Assembly: GCA_002224055.1 (NCBI GenBank)
Contig: AZLU01000264.1
Span: forward strand, 1 to 53,664
Direction of reading: 5' to 3'
Source: Pezizomycotina sp. ARF18
Lineage: Eukaryota > Ascomycota
DNA: 53,664 bases
The translations under genes and the position numbers were made by a program. Below, one piece after another: positions 9,883 through 23,452 of this stretch (position 1 is the stretch's first letter; the number at the start of each line of letters is the position of its first letter). The notes under the pieces are model-generated. The model saw only the letters and a list, made by a program, of their open reading frames with translations, was not told the origin of the DNA and searched no databases.

Positions 9883-12800
9883 TATAAAGTGTTCGTTTGG
9901 CTTCGAGCTCGAGATTTTCGATGGGAAGATTCGCTTGGTGTCTCAGGGAGCTTCCCATCAGACCATTGGTGTTGAAAACTAGGAATCGGGCTGAGAAGCT
10001 CACCCAATGATCCGCGGCTCCGCGGATTTCGGTCAGGAGTTTGACTATATAGAGAAGATGACGGCCGAAATGGCGACTCTCGCCGTGAATGTCATAGAAG
10101 TATATCTTGCTGAAAGATGGTCATGACAGGTATTTGGCCTCTATACAGGGTACAATACCTCAAAATTGATAGCCGCTCCGTATTTACATGTTGTATACGT
10201 AAAACAATGTGAAAAAAAAAAAAAAAAAAAAAAAAGATGATTGAAAATGGAAGAAGTGAGCTATACGATGCAAGCTGGCATTAGTCCAATATCCCTTCGA
10301 AGAGCTAGCATGCTGTACTTTTATAAACTCGCAGGTTTTCCAAAATTACGTTATATATAAGTATGCTCGACAACGTGAAAAATATTTACATCTCCTTTAA
10401 GGGTAAATTTCGATCTTGAGAATACTATCATTCAAGTTTCGTCAACAGAACCTGTATCTTTCAAATACCTCACGGGATTCTACCAATTCAGAGTTCGACC
10501 TCCGAAAAAAAACGAGATTCATGCAAGTGAAGATTCACAAAGTTCCCGATAAACCCCAAGAAAGCTCCAAGCTGGCTCTATAGATACTTTCTTTTCGATG
10601 CCGTTTATTATTAAGCAGTAGTAAATCTATGTACCGAATGTCTTGTCTTCATTCCATTAAGCTTGCAAAGCGGAACGAATGATACTAAGAAAACAAAAAA
10701 GAGCCTTGCTTGTATATAGACGGAGGCGAGGTATCGAAGCCACCAAAAGTCCGAATAAAATAAATTCTAACCCCCTTTTTTTCGGTTTTTACTGCACACG
10801 AAAGAAACAAAAAACAAATCGTCGCGAGTAAGAGAAGTCTAGAAATCACTAAATGGAGGGGTAATCGCAATTGCAATAAGAATGAAGTAGATTCGATAAG
10901 GGTAGGAAGGAAGGAAGGAATACGCACTTTTATCTTTTTTTTTTTTTTTTTTTTGTTGACTTGAGCTATCGTCGCGACGCCCTTGTGTATTATTATCGTG
11001 ATAATTAAAGGGCCAAGGAAACCTAGGAAAAGCTAGGAAGAGACGTTCATGATTGCTAAACCACTGGAGATAAAAAAAAAACTCTTGGGGTAAAAAAAAA
11101 AATAATAATAAAAGGTTAAAAGCCCACGTGAGAAAAAGCTGCGGCCGAAGAGACGAGGCCAAAATTATTTTGGTGGTCAGTTACTTAAGAGTACAACAAA
11201 TCGCGTTCATAACATATATTCAAAAGAGGAAATATTTCAATACGAAGAAGTGTAGAGGAGAAAAACCGTTGTAGCGGCATTGCCGATCATACGACAATTC
11301 GAGCTGATTCTGTGGAGAAATTTAAAGTAAAATAGAATAAGGGGTAGAGATGAAAGTAAGCGACGCATGCATGTTCTTCAACTTTATGTGGCAAAAAAGA
11401 AAGAGAGAGACACAGCGACAAAGCACATATATATATACACTACAGATACCTCTTAAACAGCTAGGGTGGTCACTTTAATCATATCAGTTCCTGGCATCTT
11501 GCATTACGAGGATTCACTTTACCTGAAGAGAATAGTTGAAAAGGGATGTTTGGTGTCAGATTTGTGAAGTGAGTTGTGGCGCTTGAAAAAAATATAAGAA
11601 ATAATATCAGTCTCGAAGTAACTTTCAAGGAACCCCCGAAGTATTGTAGCTAGCGATATGTCTATCTATTCGTCCATTGAGCTAACTGGGATGCAATTCC
11701 AGGGATAAAGGCGAGCCTGGCCGACAGGATGTATCTCGTCGAGTATATACACTAACTTTTCCCTGTTCGTAGTTCCCTGTCACGAGCGAAAAAAAAGGGC
11801 AGGAAATACAAAGAAAGATTCCTCGATACGTCGACATATATACCTTCAACGAAAGTATTAAGAATGTCAAAAGTATATAAGTATTTTATAATAAATGATC
11901 AATTACTATAATACATGTATATACTTAAGTAAGTATATTGAGCTTGAAAGAATTCATATCTTTCAATTGAGAAAAAATAATAAAAAAGAATATCTCAGAT
12001 GGCCCCAGTATATCTATACCTAAGCAGGCTGTTTTTTTTTTTTTTTTTTTTTTTTTGGTCCGTGCTAAGCTACTGATCAGTCAATAATAATGGTTCAAAA
12101 CGTCAACTCTCCTTGACTATTTCGCGTGAGTAGTGTTGTTGGTCTTCAGACTCCAGAGCGAAGTTCCTTGGACCATCGATCGTTATTCCTTGATCTTCCC
12201 TTTTTACCCCACTTCTTTACCCTTTCGCGACATCTGCATTAATAATAATAAATATTTAAACGGTCGAGAGGAGAAAAGAAAAAGGGAAATAAAGGAACCT
12301 CACGCTGATTATTATTCTACCTAAACTGTAGAGAAAAAGAAACCGAATATGAGATATATATAGATCGCGAATTCTTTGAAACCCTGATCGTAGGGTACTA
12401 TTATCGTAGATTGATATACTTAATTCCAATATTCAAGCCTGTAGTCAGTTTTTTCTTTCTTTTTTTTTTCTATTTCATTTCTGAGGCTAGTACTCGGCGT
12501 GACCGCTTTGATGAGATTGGCGTCTGTGGCTCACATCCCATCGATATAGAGAACTGTAAAGAACCTACACAGTAGTTATATAAGTTATAAAACATATTTT
12601 ATATATATACAAACGGTGTCGTACCTTGGAAATGTGTCATGGACATTTAATTAATGATGCAGTAGATACAGCAAATAGATACGTTGTCTTTTTTTTTTTT
12701 TTTTTTTTTTAAAAAAAAAATTCCTTTCAACTTCGGGGCAAAAAGAGCCTTTTAAGTTCTCTTCTTCCCCCCCCCCCCTACTCGCCTCTTTCGCCTCGAA

Positions 12801-13449
12801 ACAAAAACATCGCGCTTCTGAATTAGGTCTATTAACCAGAAGATCTCGATATATACTTGGGTAGAATTCAATCACTCAAGACTCGAGGTCTTTCCGTTCA
12901 CTGTATCTTTATACGCTACCCTATCTCGGCTTGTAGCAGCGAGCGAGGAAATAACAAGTTTTACCTATATGTACGTAATAGGATAAAATAATTTTATATT
13001 TTCTTTTTTATTTTCTGTTCCCCACTCCCTACTTGGGTAGAGCCTTCCTAGAACATCCTTCTTTTCCCTTTTCCCTCGAGACAAAATCTCTCTTTTTCTT
13101 TATTTCAATTAAAGTACTTAGTATTATCAAATAAATAAATAAATAATGTTTGGTTACTTAGTGCTTTGTATTTTATTTCTTATTTTATATCTTTCAAGCC
13201 TTTCCCTTTCGTTCTTTTTCCTCTTCTTCCTCTCGTGTTAGGTTTGCCGTGGTATTAAATCATTGATTTATTATTATTGATTTGATCAAGTATTCTGTGT
13301 GCTTTCTGCCGGCTATTTCTTTTATCTCTCTACCTTCTCTTGGAACAAGGCGATACCTATAAAGTACGGGGTGTATAGAGGTAAGAGACTAGTAGCAGGA
13401 GTATATACCCTTTTTTTTTCCATTAAGATATATTTTCTGGAAAGCAAAA

Positions 13450-13900
13450 AAAGCGAAAGGCGTGAGCGAGATTTCCTTTTTCTTCTCCCATTTCGAATTC
13501 GTTCTCCCCCGTTTTTTTTTTTTTTTTTTTTTTTTTTTTCCCTGTTCTTTCCTCTTCCCCAATTTCTTCCTTTTTTTTTACATTGATAAATTTAAATTTT
13601 TTTTTTCCTTTTTATTTCCCCCCTTCCCTTCCTCTCTCTCTTCTCTCGCTCTCAATAATATAATAATAATAATAATAATAAATATACTCTTCCTTTTAAT
13701 TATTATTATTATTATTATATAATTTTTTTTTTTTCCCTTCCTTCTCCCTTTCCCTTTTCCCTTTTTTTTCCTGTTCTTTTCACGTTCAGTTCCACAACGC
13801 CGGCTGGACAAATAAACAAATAATTTATTTTATTTTTCAGGATCCGCCAGTCTTGACAACTTTTTTTTCCCTCTCCCTTCTTCCTTTCCTTTCATTCGAT
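13450..13900 (+). promoter_or_regulatory. CT-rich tract upstream of the G-beta gene
   Basis: Pyrimidine-rich + strand sequence ends a few hundred bases before the G-beta ATG. CT-rich tracts upstream of start sites are common in highly expressed filamentous-fungus genes. The functional role here is inferred from position only. Confidence 0.3.
13656..13722. repeat. AAT/ATT trinucleotide repeats in inverted arrangement
   Basis: An (AAT)n array is followed within about 20 bases by an (ATT)n array, so the pair is self-complementary and could fold into a hairpin. It is flanked by CT-rich sequence. Confidence 0.75.
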
Positions 13901-14284
13901 TATTCTGTCTTTGAATAATAGTTATATTTTATCTTATTATTATAATATTTAGTTGTTTTATTCTATTATATCCAGTGTTCTTCCGTTTGGAATAATTATA
14001 TATAATTTGACACCCCTCGGTCGTCCCGTTTTAGCATTAATAATTGTTTGAAGAAAAATCAGAAATACGGTCGAGTCGCCCTTTCTCCGCACGTAAGCAA
14101 CTCTCAAGGAACCAGGGAGCCGAACACCCCCCCTCCCCCTTTTGGAGTAGAGCACTCTTCTCTGCGCTCTTCCCATCCAGAGTTGTCCTCTTTGCCATCG
14201 AATAAGACTCCGAAAAACGACAAATAAGATCAAATCGAACCCATCAGCCGTCGTCCCATTAGAGATTAATACCGAATATCGAAC

Positions 14285-16255
14285 ATGTCCTCCGACTTAC
14301 AGGATCGCATTACGGCCGCCAGGCGTGAGGCGGAAGGGTTGAAGGAGAAGATTAAACGCAAGAAGGATGACCTCGCGGATGCCGACTGTAAGTTGTTTCT
14401 ATTCCCAGATGTTTATTTCATCACAGCAATCGCAAAATGCCCCTTTCTTTTAATTTGGTTTCTCCTCTACGTTCTCTATATTCTATTTGTCGATAGTCCA
14501 TCTCCAAAGCGTGTCTCCTATTTCAAACAAGAAATCTAGAGATTTAATTCTGGAGAAGTTTTTTTTTTTTCTAAAATTGAATTTCCATGGTTCATCATTT
14601 TCGCACCCCTAATTTCTCCCCTTACATCGTTCCCTAAACATGTCGCTTGTGGATGAGGATAAACGCCAAATTGTGGCGATTCAAAATACGGGAATAAACG
14701 CGTCTTCAAATAATGGTAAAATTCCATGGCTAACAAAAGGTTCTTCCGACTCAGTGCGTCAGGTTGCTAGGGATCAAGTTGATCAACTTCCACGGATGGG
14801 ATGAAAGTCCGTCGGACCTTGAAGGGCCATTTGGCTAAGATATACAGCATGCACTGGTGAGTTTCCTCCTCCGCTGAATTCTTTAGCCTTTTAACCGACA
14901 CCGCAGTGTCTATCCATCCGTTTTCCGCCGAATCGATTATAATTAATATATTTGTCTTTGTTATTGCTACGCTCTAGGAGCACGGACCGTCGGCATCTCG
15001 TGTCTGCCTCGCAGGATGGCAAGCTCATTATTTGGGATGCATACACCACAAACAAAGTGCACGCTATTCCTCTTCGTTCATCCTGGGTTATGACCTGCGC
15101 TTATGCGCCCTCGGGTAACTTTGTAGCCTGCGGTGGTCTGGATAACATTTGCAGCGTTTATAATCTTTCTGCCAGAGACGGACCTACCCGTGTTGCCCGT
15201 GAATTATCTGGCCACTCCGGATACCTCTCTTGCTGCCGATTCCTCAACGACCGCCGCATCCTTACTTCCTCCGGTACGTGTTTACATCTGTTTGGACAAC
15301 CCAGAACCCATTAAAAAAGGACTACGCCCAGCCCGTGGGCAGGGAAAGAAGAGGGGGATGGCTTAAAGATAAAGAAAAGTCTTTCTCGACTTGTTTTTTT
15401 AGGGGTTCAGTTGTATTGGTGAGATTGGAATATCTTCGCTAATAGCTTGGTGTTTGGTTTGCAGGTGATATGACGTGCATGCTCTGGATATCGACACCGG
15501 TGCCAGAATTACCGACTTTGCGGATCATTTGGGAGATGTCATGAGTTTGAGCATCAATCCTACCAACTCCAACATTTTCGTTTCTGGAGCTTGCGATGCG
15601 TTGCCAAGCTCTGGGATATAAGAACGGGCAAGGCTGTTCAAACCTTCGCCGGTCATGAGTCGGATATCAACGCAGTGCAGTTCTTCCTGATGGAAACGCC
15701 TTTGGTACTGGTTCCGACGACGCCACCTGCAGACTGTTTGATATCAGAGCAGACAGGGAGCTAAATCAATATTCGGTATATTCCACGTTTTCGTGTCCGT
15801 TGACGCTTGCTCAGAAAGTGCTAATCATTTATAAATTCTATCTAGTCGGAACAAATACTTTGCGGTATCACCTCCGTTGCGTTCTCTGTTTCCGGTCGTC
15901 TTCTCTTCGCTGGTTACGATGATTTTGAATGCAAGGTGAGAATTTCCCTTCGTTGGGTTGTTTTGGTCAATAGCTCGAATGTGAAAAGGTTATGACGCTA
16001 CGTTGTATAATTATAATACTTACGCAATCAATTTTATATAGGTTTGGGATGTTCTTCGAGGAGAGAAGGTTGGTGTCCTTGCTGGACACGATAACAGAGT
16101 CAGCTGCCTTGGTGTCAGTAACGACGGTATTAGTTTATGCACTGGTTCATGGGACAGCACGGTATGTATTTCCACAATAAGCCTCATTTTACTATCACCG
16201 ATTTCGGAGACTAATTCGCGATGCTACTTGTTAGCTGAGAGTTTGGGCATGGTAA
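14285..16255 (+). CDS. gnb-1: Heterotrimeric G-protein beta subunit (WD40)
   Basis: This is the G-beta propeller that pairs with G-gamma and signals from membrane receptors in growth, mating and development. Seven exons read as 14285-14387, 14755-14856, 14978-15273, 15465-15775, 15846-15935, 16042-16161 and 16235-16255. Exon 1 encodes the N-terminal helix ([20 protein letters not shown]). Later blocks are [113 protein letters not shown] and [15 protein letters not shown]. It ends LRVWAW and TAA, the canonical G-beta terminus. Intron phases join cleanly. Single-base losses are evident, for example GGAATG read as GGATG after LPRM, and TGGGAT read as TGGAT in the fourth exon. It is very close to fungal SfaD/GNB-1 proteins. 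Confidence 0.97.
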
Positions 16256-19200
16256 TCTGGTTGGAACGAATTACTCGAATGACTTACGAGCCTGCGATTG
16301 TTATTTTCACTCTCGCCCTATAACGCCTACAATCTACCTCGTCGTTCTTTCAGCAGTATTTCTTTTTATTGGGACAGAGCAAAAGAAAGAAAAATATGAT
16401 TAATAAGGAAATCGGAACTTGTCGCGGAACTTTTACCCATCCTACCACTTCTTTTAATTCGTTATTATATCTAGGGATATTTCTGTTGTGGCATGTTCTC
16501 TGTAGTTTTATATACATCTTTTTTCTTCATTCTCTGTATTATTTTGATCCCTTTCCTCTCCCACTTACCGATTTCCTTCCTGTGGAACATCGTCTCCCCT
16601 GGCGATTCACCCCCAGCTCTTTTCTGTTTATCGCATTAATAGTCACAAGCCAACCGCATTGTTGAAGTTACAATGGGGCCAAGTTTCCATGTTAATTTAT
16701 GATCAAGGAGGAGGCGTACCATTTTGCCTTCGACTAGTACATTTTGACTAATCTCTTCCTGTCCTTTCCTTTCTTTCCTTTTTTTTTCTCTATTTTTCTC
16801 TATAACCTTGACAGTACAAATTTCATATATCCGATTTTTTTTTTTCCCCTAATACCGCATTCCCTTTCGTCAACGTCGAGCTTTCGTTTATCTTATCTCC
16901 TGTTTCCGTTTATCGGCACTGAAACGATCTCTCTTCCTCCACTCGCGAGGTCCAATTTCTTTCCCGTCTTTGGGTTCGTCTCTCTTAGTATCATCCGCAA
17001 AACTATCTCTTTCCCCCTCGACCGGACCAAACACGTAATGCTATACATATCGCGTCTGGTTCCTCTAATCTGTTTTTTTTTCCAACTTTCCGGATCCACG
17101 CAAAAAGAAATTTAAAAAGAAAAAGCGAAAATTTTGTTAAAGAGCCGGAGGAGTTGATTTTTTTCTTTCCATTTTCTTTTTTATCCTATATAGTTAAAAG
17201 CGCGCCTACTTAAGTCTCTCTGATCATATTGAGTTAATTATATCTTTTTTATCTCTTGTCTACATATCTTTTCTCGCCTTTGAAGCCTTTTCTTTTTATA
17301 CTCTCTTGTTATGTTTTTCTCTTTTTTATTTTTGGTAAAGCTAAAATCCTGAGTTTTCCTGTACTGAGATGGGTCTTATTTTTCAATATAATCTTTCCTT
17401 TCCCTTTTTTTTTAGATGCAGTATTTTCTTTCTTTCTTTCAAGTAGAATATCCTTGAACGTTGCCTCTCATATGGACCGTGCGTGATACCAAAGCCTTAG
17501 TTGAGACGACGCTTTCGAGAACGTAGAAACCATAGCATAACACCACCGAGATACGTGCCAATTTCGCTAGGAAAACGATGGACATCTCCACGGGTCCCTG
17601 CTTGTTGCCTTGTTGAAAAGCAACGTACGTTTGGAGCTTGCTGCGATGTTAGCTTGGTACTGGGAATAACGCCACGGCTTTAAAGAATGCCCTTGTTATG
17701 ATGACAACCTCCGTTATAAATATGGAGGATATTAACCACCAATGACAGATCCTTGAACACCAGCTGCAGCAGCGCACCCATCTCGATAATTCCTCTCCTA
17801 CTAGAATATTCGTTGAAACCCATGAACCCATTATTTTACGCCCCCTTGCTCCGTGGAAAAACGGGGAGGGCTAAATTTTTGTCGTTTGTTGATACAGAAG
17901 CGAGAGTGATTGTCGATCTTACACATATCACCGTCATACGAAAGAGGGGGGAGGGGGGGGGGTACGTGTGCGTGTTCCAAAGGTTCCTTCCCCAAGCGAG
18001 TGATGGGTGGGTGTTGTGCTATCAATCTTTCTGAAAGGTTAGACAAGAGAGCAGTCGTTTTCCGGTTGAAGGAATGAGAAAGAGCTAATGGAACCATGCC
18101 GCAGGCCGACATTCTCATTACCTATATCATATATACTAAGCTATATATCGGATTAATTGAAGAGTGACATTGGCTAGTTTTGCTGTGATGCGGTATATCG
18201 GTTGGTCGCAACAATACTGTGCCTGGGAAGAGTCCTGTACTACATATATTGTGTATATATGGGTATATTATTCGAAAAACGAAAAAGATTGAACTTCAAA
18301 AGTAGAATAGCTGCAAGCAAATAGAAAACTCCAATAATACCAATCAGCCCACAAATATACCCAGAGTATGTTCAGAGGTATATTCCCCTGAGGTAGGCAT
18401 GGGGTAAATGGAGGTGCTTGATATATGTATATATATATATTTAGACTAGAATTTAGCTGGAGTTTGATTAAAACCATAAGGAAAGGAGGGAAAGGGGAAA
18501 TACCCAAAGTGGTACCATTTGCCTCCCAACCGGAGAGTACTCGATGGAAAATCCACAGGCAATAAGCTAGCATACGTCCAAATACAACCCTTTATTTCCG
18601 CTTTTTCTTCTTGTATGTGCGCATGCAAGCTAGATCGTCAAGGATTAGGGAGACTTGGGGATTTCTCCGAAGAAACTGTCTGCTTGGGTATTTGTTCTAT
18701 TTTTCAATTAGTATTGGTTCTACTTTGAGGGAGAATGAAGTTTTACGAGACCATCAAGATAAGGTATCTATTGATATCAGTAAAGAATAGACCTCGTCAT
18801 ATGACCGTGGAATCTCTAATCATGGAGCGTACCTTTTGAACTCGGGCGATATCCCGGATGAAGACTGAATGTGTAAATTTTTAACAGCCTCATATTGCCT
18901 GTCAGTATACAACTCCCGGACAAAATTCCTAGGAAATCTTCATTGGACGGTCAATCGTTGGATTCCTGCGAGGTCAGGTCGAGCTTGTGACCTACCAAAA
19001 CTGAAAGTTCGGGTATGCGTCAACAACTGGCTCTCTGTGAATCAAGATGGAACAGTCCCAAACATCCCCATATTTCTAGCTTTCCGTTACGTTGCGGCGA
19101 AATTTAAAATAGAAATAAGTAAAGACCACACTTTTGTGAATCAAATGTAACTGACCCCGAAAAATTGGGATATATATAGTAAGTTAAGATATAGCGATAT

Positions 19201-22200
19201 AAATAAAAGAAGACGATAACGTATTATTGGTATTCCAAATTTAAAGAGACTTCATCAGAAGACCGCCACTGATTCACTGTAGTAATTTTTGGCATGGAGC
19301 GAGCAACCATCCGCAATGGTAAGGGAATCTTATATTGACGCTCCTGTAAAGACGAGATCCTCGTATCTACCTATATGTCAGCGAAATTCATGCAAAAAAT
19401 CAAAACCATCTATATAACCCCAAGAGGGTGCCATCCTCTGGGAATAGCACCCTTTCGTTTCCAGTCCAAGGGGAGAGAAAAAGCTCACCATGCAAAGGAG
19501 ACAAAACTTACGACAACAAGAAAAATTATAATGGACCTGTATATACAGTGAGATGGCTCAGGTCCCGGCTATATGACTTTTCAGATCAACAGGACCTCGT
19601 GTGGTTTGTGCTGTTCAAGTCGCCAGTCAAAGACCTGGACGATCAAGAGCAAAGTCCGTCACCGCATAATGCAAGGCGTTGGATTGGTTCCACGGCACTA
19701 CAACGAGAAGTTATAATGCTTTGAGATTTTTGCCATGCTGTGCAATCTATACCATTAAGAAACCCTCCCCCGTCCTTGTCCCCCGAAGGCTGTTCAATGA
19801 TTGCTCTTATAACAGACGCAAGGAGCTGACAAAGATTAAAGATCAAGCACTATATGCTTAAGTCAGTATTAGATCGTACTATTGAAAACAAGGGATCATA
19901 CGAATAACTCGAACACGTACCTCTTAACACAACTAAGTACTCTTCAACGTTCTTCAGTGTCAAATGACCTTTCCTTTTCTTCTCTTTAGCGTTTATTTAG
20001 GTTCTTTTATGAACCAACCTGTCCCCTTTTTTCTATTTCTAATGTTTCTGTTCTCCATTTTCTTTTACTTCCTTGGCCGGATGTCCGTCGTAGAAGGCTG
20101 AGATGAACCTCGTCTTTAATGTCAATTGGTCAATAAATCGTTGACTATAAATTGACTCTAGACCCTAATCAGCCTAGAAGTAAGTGGAGACACATGGCAG
20201 ACGACCGAGATGAAAATCACTCAAGCTCAAGAAGTATTTCCGGTTATAATCATCTTCTCTCTATAGGATGACCTGTTTTGTGGGAGCCACTGACGAAAAA
20301 GAAAGAGCCAAAAAAAAAAAAAAAAAAAAGAAAGAAAGAAGAAAGAAAGTCGACATGATCGTCCTTTTGGCCTTCAAATACGGACTAAGTCTCAACACGA
20401 CGTTGAATTTGGATTCCATGTGGCGTTTCGGATAATTGTTACTATTATTTTCAAACATTATAACTTACACTTACTGAAGTACTTATTATTATTGTCCAGA
20501 GGAAACTAGGTAGGTACCTGAAAGTGTTATCACCGTGCATGATGCAAAGTGACAAGTAAAGAGCCAATGAAAGAAAGGGCGGTGGACCGCAGAACCTGTA
20601 GAAGGCAGATACTTTCCTTAATAAATAAAATGAAATGAAGTTTGGTAGGCGTCGAAATTGACTTAGCGAGTGGATAACTTACTGACCTGCATGTATGCAA
20701 AGAAGAGTACAAAAACGTGGCCGCCAGTCGAAGAAGTAGGTTTTTATTTTATTTTTTCGATATTAACTGTCAAAACTAGACAACCTTGTGGCAGTCATTC
20801 CTTCCTCTTTCACCACGGTTTATTAATACTTACGTACTATATACTTAGATAGTAGTATATCTATTTCAGATATATTTATAGTATTTCCATCTCCACTGAA
20901 TAGAAACGCTCATCTTTACTCTAACTTTTGGTTTGGTGCCACTTTGCAACAAATCTCAAGTAATAGCAAGAGTGAAGCAGTATTAAGCGTTATAAGGAGA
21001 AGGACACGGCAGCTATTGGGCAAAAAAGCACTCCTCATGTCAGAGCCCGCTTACCCAGCTGCATCACCTTGCGCAGCAGGCACGATATCCTTCTAATTCA
21101 AAGGTTCCAGCTAATTAATTATAGGCAATATAAGCACAAAGTACGTACTATTACTTAATTCTAATTTCCTGCGGACGTGATCAATCGCGAGAACTGCACT
21201 GCTTAACTCACAAACGGTAAATTTAGGCAACGGCGAATCATCAAATTAATTCAATCACATTCGGGATTAGACAGCGAAATAAAAAAGGTCCTATCAAATC
21301 ACTCGATCAAGTGGGTCCTGTTTATATCCCACGTTGCCGTGCACGCCGCAGATCTATCGGTTAGGAATTTTCTCCTTTGTAGACCACGCAGAGGTATCTA
21401 GCACTCAACGGTAAAAGAAAGAAATATATATAAGCTCGTTTATACTTTGTATGATGTTCAAACGTGGAGAGGTTTATTGTTTACGATTATCGTTCCCTAT
21501 TATCGTCATTGTATTAGCGCTCGAGGATATTTGAATGTCCATCCACAGGAGCACGTTGAACAAAAAGAATCTCCCCCTCTTGTGAGTTTCAGACTGCTTT
21601 TCTTATCGAGAGTTCGGAAAAGATTTGCATGTGCAGCGTCCTGCCCCGGTAGTCTTCGTCCTCGGGGTGGCGGCTATGTGCACCCTGAAACTTTACGAAC
21701 CCCAGCCTGCCCATTAGCTCGCTAGTCGCCTTCTAGCGATCAGATCGCGGCCTTCCCAAGGCCAAAAAAAGAAGAAAAGAAAAAAAAAAGAAAGTAACAA
21801 GGAATCAGTGAGAGAAAGAAATTGGGGACCTGAAATATCCGTGGAGAAGACCGCGCAATTTTAATTTCTGATTTTCGGTCTTTCCAGAGCAGAACGCCAA
21901 TGTCGCCACGGTGTCGAAGGAACCAAATCTAGGTTGATTCGTGAGGATATAGAAACAAAGTATGTGTAACGTTACTCTTTCACTGGCTATAAACTGGCGC
22001 CAGTTTCCTCGTTCAAAAAACCTTTTCTTTTCTTTCTTGAGGCATTCCTTCTTATATAATACTACGGAGATTTCATTCAACTCTTACCTAAAACTACTTA
22101 GGTACTTATATACAATATACCCAGTTATATTTGCGAGTCTAAACTTTAAAGGGTAAACAAGGATTTGTTTGGAGTTTCTTGAGCTCCAATAGTAATCTAC

Positions 22201-23452
22201 CTATAGTCTTATTTCCCCATTCGTTGCCTTCTTATCGTCAGCTTGGCCGAGAACGGTTGAGACGACCGACAATCCGATACCTTTTTCGCTCTAGGGATCT
22301 CCAACAGCCATCGGTTCTGCAAGCACGGCCAGGGACCAACTCCGTTTAAAACAAGGGAAACTGACTACCCGACGTAAGAAACATCCTGATTTTCTGACAA
22401 GATACGACACCCAAATCTTACTCGAGGACCCGCTTTTGCTAGGTTACTTTTTCTCCCTTTCTTTAGAACAAAGTACTTGCTTGCTTGCTTTTGTCACGGA
22501 CAGCGGGCAATTCGCAAGTCTTGGATACAAGTAGTTTACTAAATTTTATATTACTTTAATTTAATTTTTATTTTGCTGGTTACCTGTGTGCCTGTGCCTG
22601 TATTACGATATTACTATATTTACTTTATTGTTATTTGCTGCAATTTTATCCTCATTTAAAATAATAAGTCCTTCACATCATTTCTTTTTTTCGTATTTTT
22701 TTTTTTTTTCCTTCTTCTCCTCATCCAGTCCTTGCGCTGAACCCTCTCCCAAGTTCCAACCAACCACTGGCTGGCCCTTACTTTGAACCTGCAAGTACCA
22801 AGTTTTTTGGTCTTTTGTATCCCTTGGGCCGGTCATTCGAACCCCCTTTGTTCCATCGTTCTCCTTCCGAGAACAGTCTCAAATATCCATTGACCTTCCT
22901 CGGGCAAAAAGGAAGTCAAATCTCGAAACACACGCAGACGGGAAAAAAAAGGAACCATACTACTACTTTCATTTTACCGCATTGACAGCCAAAATACAAT
23001 AATAATATTATGGTTATAGGCTTATAGCCACGCTCCTTTCTGCCAAGGTTGTACTATTTTATTATCTGGTTTTAGATTTTGCTATTATATTATTATTATT
23101 ATTATTATTATTATCAAAGTATTCCTCTTTTTTTTTTTTATTAAATCCTCGTGTACTTGGGACCCGACTTCGTACACAGAGACAAAAACACACAACACTC
23201 GGACAACAATAGCATCAGACCAACACCCATCCCTCGGGTACTCCATTCTGCCTCCTCTTCTTCTCCCACCAGGAGCGCGAAGGAAAAGAAGAAAGAAAAG
23301 AAAAGAGAACGGAATATCCTTCTAAAAAAGAAATTAAAATAGCACAAAAGCAAATATATTCTTTTCTTTTTTCCTTTTTCCTCGTCCTTTGATTTTCTCA
23401 AACGTATAGGTCCAAGGGGAAGATAATAATTAAAAGAAAAAGGAAAAAAGTC
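16256..23452. other. 7.2-kb gene-free region between G-beta and phosducin-like genes
   Basis: No open frame here resembles a known protein, and none exceeds about 125 codons. The left part (16256-17480) is T-rich and probably includes the G-beta 3' UTR. The middle (17500-22400) has near-balanced composition with no repeat or element I can name. The right end (22600-23450) is CT- and AT-rich, with an (ATT)n microsatellite at about 23084-23115, and should contain the next gene's promoter. A20 lies at 20310-20329. Confidence 0.45.
23084..23115. repeat. (ATT)n microsatellite
   Basis: Uninterrupted ATT trinucleotides lie about 340 bp upstream of the phosducin-like start codon. Confidence 0.85.

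Larger units (their letters stand above)
9883..14284. other. 4.4-kb gene-free region upstream of the G-beta gene
   Basis: I find no recognisable coding sequence on either strand. The region is AT-rich, with homopolymers at 10212-10235 (A24), 10935-10954 (T20), 12032-12056 (T25), 12689-12710 (T22, followed by A10) and 13512-13539 (T28). Long CT-rich stretches occupy 13450-13900. The right end presumably contains the G-beta promoter and 5' leader. Confidence 0.5.

Noticed and set aside
19428-19846. Open frames of about 100 and 67 codons on opposite strands in the 7.2-kb gap
   Set aside because: No family motif, no supporting splice structure, and length expected by chance.
22238-22340. tRNA-like stretch with an A-box-like TTGGCCGAGAACGGTTGAG and possible long anticodon stem
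   Set aside because: No T-arm B-box follows, and the acceptor stem does not pair.
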